Assembly: GCA_964573545.1 (NCBI GenBank)
Contig: CAZNJQ010000010.1
Span: 1-23,219 of the forward strand
DNA: 23,219 bases
Direction of reading: 5' to 3'
Origin: CAZNJQ01 sp964573545
Lineage (GTDB): Bacteria; Patescibacteriota; Minisyncoccia; Phycocordibacterales; UBA2135
Both the position numbers and the translations under genes were made by a program. Positions within the stretch are counted from its first letter, which is position 1, and every line of letters begins with the position of its first letter. A model generated the notes under the pieces. It was not told the DNA's origin and ran no database searches. It saw nothing but the letters and a program-made list of their open reading frames with translations. This document shows positions 6,621 to 12,391 of this stretch, in pieces.

Positions 6621-6691
6621 TGCGGGGTCGTCTAATGGTAGGACACATGCCTCTGAAGCATGTTATTTTGGTTCGAGTCCAAACCCCGCAG
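6621..6691 (+). tRNA. tRNA-Gln(CTG)
   Basis: Acceptor TGCGGGG (6621-6627) pairs with CCCCGCA (6684-6690). D arm GTCT/GGAC. Anticodon stem CATGC/GCATG has loop CTCTGAA, anticodon CTG at 6653-6655. T stem TTTGG/CCAAA has loop TTCGAGT. The discriminator is G6691, as usual for glutamine tRNAs. CCA is not encoded. Confidence 0.95.
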
Positions 6692-6735
6692 TCAATATAT
6701 GCTAAATGAGGAGCGCTTAAGCGGGAATCAGTTTC

Positions 6736-8442
6736 GTGAAAACATTACTTAAAAAATATTTTGGATATGATGAATTTAGACCACGTCAGCAGGAAATTAT
6801 TGAACGTATTTTGTTTGGCAAAGATTGCGTTGTTCTGATGCCAACGGGCGGAGGGAAATCGCTTTGTTTCCAATTACCAGCACTTATAATGGAGGGGGTG
6901 ACGATTGTCATTTCACCTCTCATCTCTCTTATAAAAGACCAGGTTGATGCACTTCGCACAAATGGCATCACTGCTGATCTCATCAATAGTACACTTTCGC
7001 AAGATGAAATTACCGGGGTTATGAATCATGCCAAATCCGGAACATTAAAAATGCTCTACATAACGCCCGAACGTCTAAGCGTGCAGGGCTTTGAAGACTT
7101 CTTGCGTGAGCTGAAGATCAGTTTGGTCGCGATTGATGAAGCCCACTGTATTTCCGAGTGGGGGCATGATTTCAGGCCGGATTATAGGAACCTGAAAATG
7201 TTACGTAGCAAGTTTCCGCTTGTTCCAATCATTGCGCTTACTGCCACTGCCACCGCAAAAGTGAGAGAGGATATTGCTAAACAACTAAACCTGAAAAATG
7301 TACAAGTTTTTATCTCCAGTTTTAACCGTCCCAACTTAAGCTACGAAGTTTTACCCAAGAAGGATTCTTTGAGATTAATCTTGGCACTATTGCAGAGTTA
7401 TCGCGATGCGGGCGTAATTATCTATTGTTTTTCACGTAAGGACACAGAAGCATTAGCTAGCAACCTCAATAAACATGGGTTTAAAGCGATCACATATCAC
7501 GCTGGCTTGAACGCAGAAGAAAGAAAGGATAATCAGGAACGATTTATCCGAGATGAAGTCAATATCATGGTTGCCACTATCGCTTTCGGTATGGGGATTG
7601 ATAAGCCTGATGTGCGACTTATTATTCATCACAGCTTGCCAAAATCTATTGAGGGTTATTATCAAGAAACTGGCCGAGCTGGACGCGATGGACTACCATC
7701 GCGATGTGTATTATTGTTTTCGTACGCTGACAAATTCAAGCACGACTTTTTCATACGCAACATGCCGGACAATACGGAACAAAAAAAGGCCCAAGAGAAA
7801 CTGGATCAGGTTCTTTCATACGGAAATCTACGTGGATGTCGTCGTAGATTTTTACTTCGTTATTTTGACGAAGAGTATAAAGATGTTAGTTGTGGCAACT
7901 GCGATGGATGTGTTATGCAAACTCCGTTAAAAATAGACAAGGTGAATGGGGGTGTTACGGACCCCAAAATCGCTAAATGGGCTATCGGCGAAAGTACTCA
8001 TAATCCAAGATTGTTTGAGGAATTAAGGAGTGTAAGAACACGAGAAGCGCAGAGACTAAAATTACCTCCGTACATGATTTTTGGAGACAGGTCGCTTCAC
8101 GAGATGGCCACTCGTTTACCCCAAACTCCAGAGGCTCTCTTGGAAATAAATGGCGTTGGTAATCGAAAACTGGCCCAATTCGGAGAGCTTTTTATGTCTG
8201 TAATCAGAAACTATAAAGGGACAAATAAAGTCCAACCGCTTGATGAAAGTCAAAACCCAAAAAAGTATTCAGTGGCGAACATACGGGCACAATATTCCAA
8301 TGCTTACAGAGAATGGACACCGGGTGAGGACGAAAACCTAAGAAAACTAACTAGTATCGGAAAAAGCATAACAGAACTAGCAAAACATTTTGGGAGAAAT
8401 AAAGGAGCCATACGCTCTCGTTTGAGAAAGTTAGAGTTATAA
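6736..8442 (+). CDS. recQ: RecQ-type DNA helicase, no apparent RQC domain, extra C-terminal HTH
   Basis: ATP-dependent 3'-5' superfamily 2 helicase acting in recombination and repair. Helicase motifs: FRPRQQEII (motif 0), MPTGGGKSLC (Walker A, about 35-44), DEAHCISEWGHDFRPDY (about 134-150), ALTATAT, and QETGRAGRDGLPS (motif VI). The zinc-binding subdomain is present (GCRRRFLLRYF, then CGNCDGC, about 368-395). After it the protein goes almost directly to an HRDC-like domain (about 418-495, with LLEINGVGNRKLAQFGE). The winged-helix RQC part that normally intervenes (about 100 residues) seems absent. The last 50 residues (EWTPGEDENLRKLTSIGKSI, ending AIRSRLRKLEL) look like a Myb/SANT-like helix-turn-helix. 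The start is GTG at 6736. Lower GC than the neighbours and the position just after tRNA-Gln suggest transfer. Confidence 0.9.
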   Translation: MKTLLKKYFGYDEFRPRQQEIIERILFGKDCVVLMPTGGGKSLCFQLPALIMEGVTIVISPLISLIKDQVDALRTNGITADLINSTLSQDEITGVMNHAKSGTLKMLYITPERLSVQGFEDFLRELKISLVAIDEAHCISEWGHDFRPDYRNLKMLRSKFPLVPIIALTATATAKVREDIAKQLNLKNVQVFISSFNRPNLSYEVLPKKDSLRLILALLQSYRDAGVIIYCFSRKDTEALASNLNKHGFKAITYHAGLNAEERKDNQERFIRDEVNIMVATIAFGMGIDKPDVRLIIHHSLPKSIEGYYQETGRAGRDGLPSRCVLLFSYADKFKHDFFIRNMPDNTEQKKAQEKLDQVLSYGNLRGCRRRFLLRYFDEEYKDVSCGNCDGCVMQTPLKIDKVNGGVTDPKIAKWAIGESTHNPRLFEELRSVRTREAQRLKLPPYMIFGDRSLHEMATRLPQTPEALLEINGVGNRKLAQFGELFMSVIRNYKGTNKVQPLDESQNPKKYSVANIRAQYSNAYREWTPGEDENLRKLTSIGKSITELAKHFGRNKGAIRSRLRKLEL

Positions 8443-8576
8443 AAATATTTTTTTAGTTCGTCATGCTGTAAATGAGACAGCGACCGAGACGGCTCGTCTG
8501 TCTAAGGAACAGAAGAGATGCTAAAATGTCCTTACAAGGCCCCATCTCACGTATTTGAGGCCGCGACAGTCAGCTC

Positions 8577-8660
8577 GAATTTTTAAGGAACGCAGTGACT
8601 ATAAAAATTCAGAATCCTGAGCGGTTCGACTGCGCTCACCGCAGGCGAGAGCCGAAGGAC
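8577..8660. repeat. Intergenic repeat cluster before the GIY-YIG gene
   Basis: The 8443-8665 gap holds no supported gene. GAATTTTTA (8577-8585) pairs with TAAAAATTC (8602-8610) across a loop holding GGAACGCAGTGAC. A TTCGACTGCGCTCACCGCAG unit (8625-8644) with a trailing GCCGAAGGA follows. The second unit belongs to the same repeat type as those in obgE (9749-9786) and at 9978-10025. Confidence 0.65.
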
Positions 8661-8665
8661 GTTTC

Positions 8666-8920
8666 ATGTATTTCGTATATTTAATTGAATGCAAGGACAA
8701 AAGTATCTACACTGGTATCACGACCGATGTAGACCGTCGTTTCAACGAACATAAAAACAAAATAGGCGGTCACTACACCAGCTCAAAAAAAGTCGTGCGA
8801 GTGGTGTATACTGAACAGCACCCGGACCGTTCCTCGGCTTCAAAAAGAGAGTCGCAGATAAAAAGCTGGACACGACAAAAGAAACTGAACTTGATACAGT
8901 CTGGTCGTCCGAAAGTTTGA
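8666..8920 (+). CDS. GIY-YIG domain protein (UPF0213-like)
   Basis: An 84-residue single-domain protein of the GIY-YIG nuclease fold. Seen: VYLIECKDKSIYTGITTDVD (VYL and YTG replace the GIY and YIG words, as in this small subfamily), the catalytic-type Arg in DRRFNEH, a conserved YTS...VVYTEQ region, and the Glu-containing KRESQIKSWTRQKKLNLI. The length is typical of YhbQ/UPF0213 proteins. Members of the fold cut DNA, but a defined cellular role for this group is not established. It starts directly after a repeat unit, with no Shine-Dalgarno site. Such tiny nuclease genes are common in CPR genomes. Confidence 0.88.
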   Translation: MYFVYLIECKDKSIYTGITTDVDRRFNEHKNKIGGHYTSSKKVVRVVYTEQHPDRSSASKRESQIKSWTRQKKLNLIQSGRPKV

Positions 8921-8949
8921 GATAGAGGTCTTTTTACTGCACGAATTTT

Positions 8950-9966
8950 ATGCTAATTGACGACGTAATAATTAAAGTATCTGCGGGAAAGGGCGGAAAG
9001 GGAGCCGTTGCTTTTAATAAGCAGGTAATGAGCTTGGGGCCATCCGGCGGTTCCGGGGGTACGGGCGGCAGTGTTTTTTTTGAAGGGGTTTCCGACCTTA
9101 GTTCTCTCAACCAATTCAGGTATGAAAAAGACCAAAGAGCGGAGGATGGCGAAAACGGCAAAGTACAGTTTAACGATGGCGCAGACGGGAGTGACCTTGT
9201 TTTAAAAATACCTGTCGGGACAGTTATCACGAACGTTGAGACCGGAAAAGTTGCAGAGGTGCTCGAAGTCGGCGAGAAGATTTGTGCGGCAAAAGGCGGA
9301 CATGGCGGGAAGGGAAATTTTCTTTTTCGTTCGCCGAGAAACACAAGCCCCGTGAGATTTCAGGAAGGTTTGCCCGGCGAACATTTTACGGTGCGGCTTA
9401 ATCTGAAGTTTATTGCGGATGTGGGGCTCATCGGATTGCCGAATGCGGGAAAATCAAGCCTTCTTAATGAGCTCACGAAAGCAAAAAGCAAGGTCGCGAA
9501 TTATCCGTTTACGACGCTTGAGCCGAACCTCGGGGTATATTATAAACTTATTCTTGCCGATATCCCGGGACTTATTGAGGGCGCTTCGTCCGGCAAGGGT
9601 TTGGGGATTAAATTTCTTCGCCACATTGAACGCACAAAAGTCTTGTTCCATCTTATTTCCGCGGAATCAGAAAACCCGGCGGAGGATTATGCGGTGATAA
9701 GAAAAGAGCTTGAGACGTACAGCGCAGAACAGTTCGGCACCGTGCTCACTGCCGAAGGGCCTGCCCTGAGCGTAGCCGAAGGGCTTGTGAAAAAACCCGA
9801 ACATGTTTTTTTAAGCAAAAGTGATATGATACCGATGGCAGATTTGAAGAAAAAAATTTCTGCACTCAAGAAACTTAGCAAACATGTTACGCCGATCTCC
9901 GTCTACGATTGGGAAAGTTTGGAAAAAGTAAAAAAAATTCTCAATAAAATACAGGGAAAGAAATGA
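8950..9966 (+). CDS. obgE: GTPase Obg
   Basis: Ribosome-associated GTPase needed for large-subunit maturation. The glycine-rich Obg domain spans about 1-155 (SAGKGGKGAVAF, PSGGSGGTGGSVFF, AAKGGHGGKGN). The G domain has G1 GLPNAGKSS (162-170), G2 YPFTTLEPNLG (185-195), G3 DIPG (204-207) and a G4 reading SKSD (289-292) where NKxD is usual. The protein stops at 338 residues, right after the G domain; the C-terminal OCT domain of many Obg proteins is missing. Residues about 266-280 (LTAEGPALSVAEGLV) look foreign to the fold and are encoded by a dispersed repeat unit (about 9749-9786). No Shine-Dalgarno site precedes the ATG. Confidence 0.95.
   Translation: MLIDDVIIKVSAGKGGKGAVAFNKQVMSLGPSGGSGGTGGSVFFEGVSDLSSLNQFRYEKDQRAEDGENGKVQFNDGADGSDLVLKIPVGTVITNVETGKVAEVLEVGEKICAAKGGHGGKGNFLFRSPRNTSPVRFQEGLPGEHFTVRLNLKFIADVGLIGLPNAGKSSLLNELTKAKSKVANYPFTTLEPNLGVYYKLILADIPGLIEGASSGKGLGIKFLRHIERTKVLFHLISAESENPAEDYAVIRKELETYSAEQFGTVLTAEGPALSVAEGLVKKPEHVFLSKSDMIPMADLKKKISALKKLSKHVTPISVYDWESLEKVKKILNKIQGKK
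9749..9786. repeat. Dispersed repeat inserted in frame in obgE
   Basis: Read on the minus strand this is CCCTTCGGCTACGCTCAGGG plus a second CCCTTCGGC, the same type as the intergenic TTCGACTGCGCTCA units at 8625 and 9981. It adds about 13 residues between the alpha/beta core and G4 without breaking the frame. Confidence 0.65.
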
Positions 9967-9977
9967 AATATGGAAAT

Positions 9978-10025
9978 AGTTCGACGGGCTCACTACAGGT
10001 ACGCTTGCAGTGAGTCTATCGAACT
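9978..10025. repeat. Inverted repeat after obgE
   Basis: AGTTCGA (9978-9984) pairs with TCGAACT (10019-10025), and inside it CTCACT pairs with AGTGAG. It starts 11 nt after the obgE stop and lacks a T-tract. It belongs to the TTCGAC...GCTCA repeat type. Confidence 0.7.
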
Positions 10026-10052
10026 GGTTCGGGCTCCGAGAAACATCAATTT

Positions 10053-10529
10053 ATGGAAGGAATAACAACACGTGAATACGGCCACACAAGTCTCAAAAAG
10101 GCTTCTGTTTCTGACATACCCGCCTTGCTCGAGCTTGAGAAGAGCGTTGCAGGCACAAATACCTACTCGCCGATGTTGACTGAAAATGAATGGAAGGAGG
10201 AAATGAAGAAGGGTGATGTCTATCTTATCGAAAGGGATGGCGTCGTCATGGGGAATCTCTCGTATGAACGACAAGGTAACGACCACGTATATATCAGTGG
10301 CCTAGCCGTCAGCCCCGCTTTCCAAGGTCAAGGCGTTGCCCGCGAAGTGTTGGCCAACCTGTTATTAGAGTTTAAAAATGTAAAAAGAATTGACTTGGTT
10401 ACCCATCCGGATAATCACGCTGCTCTTCAGTTGTATCAATCACTCGGTTTTGTTATTGAATCCCGAAAAGAAAATTATTTCGGAGACGGAGAGCCACGGC
10501 TAGTGCTTGTGCTATCAAGAAATAAATGA
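10053..10529 (+). CDS. GNAT-family N-acetyltransferase
   Basis: A 158-residue protein with the GNAT fold, transferring an acetyl group from acetyl-CoA to an amine. The acetyl-CoA loop is visible as VSPAFQGQGVAREVL (Q-x-x-G-x-G/A type), preceded by the beta-4 strand YISGLAV. HPDNHAALQLYQSLGFV is the classical motif B. The substrate is not predictable; RimI-like protein acetylation and small-molecule acetylation are both possible. The start at 10053 follows the TTCGAC-type inverted repeat, with no ribosome-binding site. The next gene starts 60 nt downstream on the same strand. Confidence 0.88.
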   Translation: MEGITTREYGHTSLKKASVSDIPALLELEKSVAGTNTYSPMLTENEWKEEMKKGDVYLIERDGVVMGNLSYERQGNDHVYISGLAVSPAFQGQGVAREVLANLLLEFKNVKRIDLVTHPDNHAALQLYQSLGFVIESRKENYFGDGEPRLVLVLSRNK

Positions 10530-10589
10530 TTGACCAAGATAGCTAACCAGCTTGTGCTAGTCTAAAGAAGGTGAAATAGAGAAAATAAA

Positions 10590-11240
10590 ATGATAAAAGC
10601 GGCAATATTTGATATGGATGGTCTGATGTTTGACACCGAGTCGGCGTATTCCGTCGTGCAGGGCGCCATGTCAGAGAGGAGAGGCAAAATGTTCACCAAT
10701 GAGATAAAGAGAACGCTGATGGGGAAGATGGCGCACGAGGTTATGGGGTTGTTGAATGTGTTTTGGGGAAAGAATGAAGCGATTGGAGACCTTCTTAAGG
10801 AGCAGGATGAAGAATTAGTAAAAGTTTATAAAAATTCTGTTGAGAAATTGACGGGGTTGGATAATCTTATTGATTTCTTGAATCAAAACAACATACGGAA
10901 GTGCATAGGGACTTCGTCGCGTAGGTTTCTTGTGGACGTGCTGTTTAAAAAACATAATTTGGCAAACACCTTTGAATTTGTCGTCTCCGGAGACATGGTG
11001 ACGAAAGGGAAGCCGGACCCGGAAATATACAACCAGTGTGTCGCTCGGCTTGATATGCCGGCCCGCGAGTGTCTTGTGCTGGAAGATTCTTTAAACGGAA
11101 TAAAGGCAGGAGCTCTGGCAGGGTGCAACACGTGTGCGATACCGTCGGAATATACGCGGGGCGAGGATTTCTCGATAGCAACATTTGTGTGCGGTTCTTT
11201 GAATGACCAGGCGATAAAGGATTTTATTCTATCGCGGTAA
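10590..11240 (+). CDS. HAD-superfamily phosphatase/phosphoglucomutase-like
   Basis: 216-residue HAD hydrolase of the beta-phosphoglucomutase/phosphatase type (subfamily IA). Motif I is FDMDGLMFDTE (nucleophile Asp8, acid/base Asp10), motif II is the Thr/Ser in GTSSRR, motif III the Lys in KGKPDPEIY and motif IV LVLEDSLNGIKAG. A helical cap lies between motifs I and II (about 15-80). Members dephosphorylate sugar phosphates or nucleotides or isomerise beta-glucose-1-phosphate; the substrate here is not predictable. TTGACC at 10530-10535 could be a -35 box, but no good -10 follows at the right spacing. Confidence 0.9.
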   Translation: MIKAAIFDMDGLMFDTESAYSVVQGAMSERRGKMFTNEIKRTLMGKMAHEVMGLLNVFWGKNEAIGDLLKEQDEELVKVYKNSVEKLTGLDNLIDFLNQNNIRKCIGTSSRRFLVDVLFKKHNLANTFEFVVSGDMVTKGKPDPEIYNQCVARLDMPARECLVLEDSLNGIKAGALAGCNTCAIPSEYTRGEDFSIATFVCGSLNDQAIKDFILSR

Positions 11241-11315
11241 CATTAAGGGTGCGAGGTGGCAGTCTCAAAAGAAAAGGTGCTAAATACTTTTCGCCGCCCA
11301 TTCATCTCTATGTGA

Positions 11316-11343
11316 TTGCCGATTCTTGCGCTCGTGATATACT
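11316..11343 (+). promoter_or_regulatory. Promoter of the small membrane protein gene
   Basis: TTGCCG (11316-11321), a 16-nt spacer ending in TGA, then TATACT (11338-11343), an extended -10. Transcription would begin near 11350, just upstream of the Shine-Dalgarno site. Confidence 0.6.
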
Positions 11344-11356
11344 CCTTTTTAGTTTT

Positions 11357-11366
11357 GAGGAAGGGG
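11357..11366 (+). promoter_or_regulatory. Shine-Dalgarno site deciding the 11373 start
   Basis: GAGGAAGGGG lies 6 nt before ATG 11373 and downstream of the -10 box. The longer in-frame start at 11316 would lie upstream of the promoter's own start point. Confidence 0.7.
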
Positions 11367-11372
11367 CACTCG

Positions 11373-11705
11373 ATGACCATCGTCCTTTCGGTTTTAATCG
11401 GCGTCTCTGTTGTTCTTTTATTGGCATCCGCATTTCTCTTCATCGTATCTGTCGCTAAAAATCCCGTTGTGCCGTGGTGGTACAAAAGAGATATGGGATG
11501 GAAGGTCGTCGGACTCGTTTCTCTCGTGTCTCTTGCGACTGCGTTCGCGTATGGCGAGCCCCTGCTGTTCGGCGGGATGCTCCTTATAAGCAGCTTCGCG
11601 GTCTTTGCGCTTGTGCAGTGGATCAGTTTTATTACGCTTGCGCAGACGCTCCCTGCTTTGGCTGAGCGCTCCGAGCGTTCAAAGAAACAAGTTCTCGGCG
11701 ACTGA
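11373..11705 (+). CDS. Small integral membrane protein, unknown
   Basis: 110 residues with three hydrophobic helices at about 2-27 (IVLSVLIGVSVVLLLASAFL), 43-62 (VVGLVSLVSLATAFAY) and 64-92 (FGGMLLISSFAVFALVQWI), a short basic loop WWYKRDMGWK between the first two, and a charged tail AERSERSKKQVLGD. No family is recognised. The gene has its own promoter (11316-11343), a strong ribosome-binding site and a terminator at 11746, so it is a single-gene unit. It lies just before the receiver/FecR/kinase block, but nothing in the sequence ties it to that block. Confidence 0.75.
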   Translation: MTIVLSVLIGVSVVLLLASAFLFIVSVAKNPVVPWWYKRDMGWKVVGLVSLVSLATAFAYGEPLLFGGMLLISSFAVFALVQWISFITLAQTLPALAERSERSKKQVLGD

Positions 11706-11745
11706 TACACAGATACCGATAGTTTTGTTTCACATCCTGTAAAAT

Positions 11746-11776
11746 GCGCCCCCTATGGCGCTTTTTCTTTTCTTTT
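11746..11776 (+). terminator. Intrinsic terminator after the membrane protein gene
   Basis: A GCGCC/GGCGC stem with loop CCCTAT is followed by a long T-rich tract (11762-11776). Its left arm can pair instead with AAGGGGGCG near 11799-11807, giving a competing fold. Confidence 0.7.
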
Positions 11777-11870
11777 GCGGCAAAAGGTGAGGCGCATAAG
11801 GGGGCGAAAAGCCGCCGTATACTGGATGTGGATAAAAGCGCGCACATTTCTATCGTCCTCCGTGCGGTCA

Positions 11871-11879
11871 TGGTATACT
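11871..11879 (+). promoter_or_regulatory. Extended -10 promoter of the receiver gene
   Basis: TGG followed by TATACT (11874-11879), 10 nt before ATG 11890, with no ribosome-binding site between. A leader of 0-4 nt is predicted. A second TATACT lies at 11818-11823. Confidence 0.55.
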
Positions 11880-11889
11880 TACGGAATCT

Positions 11890-12273
11890 ATGGCAGACAA
11901 GAAGAAAATCCTTGTTGCGGATGATGACGAAGCATTTCGCCTGCTTATGTCAAACGAGCTCTCAAGCAAAGAGAACATATCGGTTCTTCAGGCAAAGAGC
12001 GGAGACGAGGCCTTGGCACTTACTCTCAAAGAGCATCCGAACCTTGTTCTTCTCGACATTATGATGGAGCCGGGAAGGGGCACTGATGTGCTGAAGAAGC
12101 TCCGGACGGACGCGTGGGGGAAGACAGTCCCCGTGTTCATGCTGACGCAACTCTCCGACATGGAGAAAATCGCGGAGACGGCGGAACAGAACATCAAAGG
12201 ATATTTCATCAAAAGCGAACTCTCCATCGAACAGATCTGTGACCGCGTCCTCAAAGCGCTTAACGATGCATAA
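11890..12273 (+). CDS. Stand-alone response-regulator receiver
   Basis: 127-residue CheY-like receiver with no output domain. The acidic pocket is DDDE (11-14), the phospho-acceptor Asp56 in LVLLDIMM, the switch Thr86 in VFMLTQ and the conserved Lys108 in GYFIKSE. Phosphorylation would be passed on by protein contact, since there is no DNA-binding part. A CHASE2 histidine kinase lies 2.5 kb downstream with only the FecR-like gene between, so the pair is a reasonable partner guess. The gene appears to be made from a near-leaderless mRNA and is closed by a terminator at 12272-12299, so it is not simply read through into the next gene. Confidence 0.93.
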   Translation: MADKKKILVADDDEAFRLLMSNELSSKENISVLQAKSGDEALALTLKEHPNLVLLDIMMEPGRGTDVLKKLRTDAWGKTVPVFMLTQLSDMEKIAETAEQNIKGYFIKSELSIEQICDRVLKALNDA

Positions 12274-12299
12274 AAGCCCGGCTGACCGGCGCTTTTTTG
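12272..12299 (+). terminator. Intrinsic terminator after the receiver gene
   Basis: AAAAGCCCGG and CCGGCGCTTTT form a stem with one bulge around a CTGA loop, followed by TTTTTT. It overlaps the last base of the stop codon. Confidence 0.75.
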
Positions 12300-12329
12300 T
12301 TTTCCACACCGCGCATGCGGGGAGGTGTT

Positions 12330-12380
12330 ATGATTATCGTATATCTGTGCATTTTTAATCGGTATTATAAGCACGTTTAA
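12330..12380 (+). CDS. Possible 16-residue leader peptide
   Basis: GGAGGTG (12321-12327) is a near-perfect Shine-Dalgarno site 2 nt before ATG 12330. The reading frame is MIIVYLCIFNRYYKHV, ending with TAA 11 nt before the FecR-like start at 12392. A CCGC-GCAT-GCGG hairpin precedes it. It could be a coupled leader ORF, but no promoter clearly places it in the transcript, and a TATTAT box at 12363-12368 could start transcription inside it. Weak support. Confidence 0.25.
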   Translation: MIIVYLCIFNRYYKHV

Positions 12381-12391
12381 TTTTTTAAAGT

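Noticed and set aside
6602..6622. CAATGAT...ATCATTG inverted repeat before tRNA-Gln
   Set aside because: Short, AT-rich and overlapping the tRNA's first bases; likely chance.
8443..8665. Possible CRISPR-like or repeat-spacer array
   Set aside because: The repeats are few, unequal and palindromic, without regular spacers; no cas genes are near.
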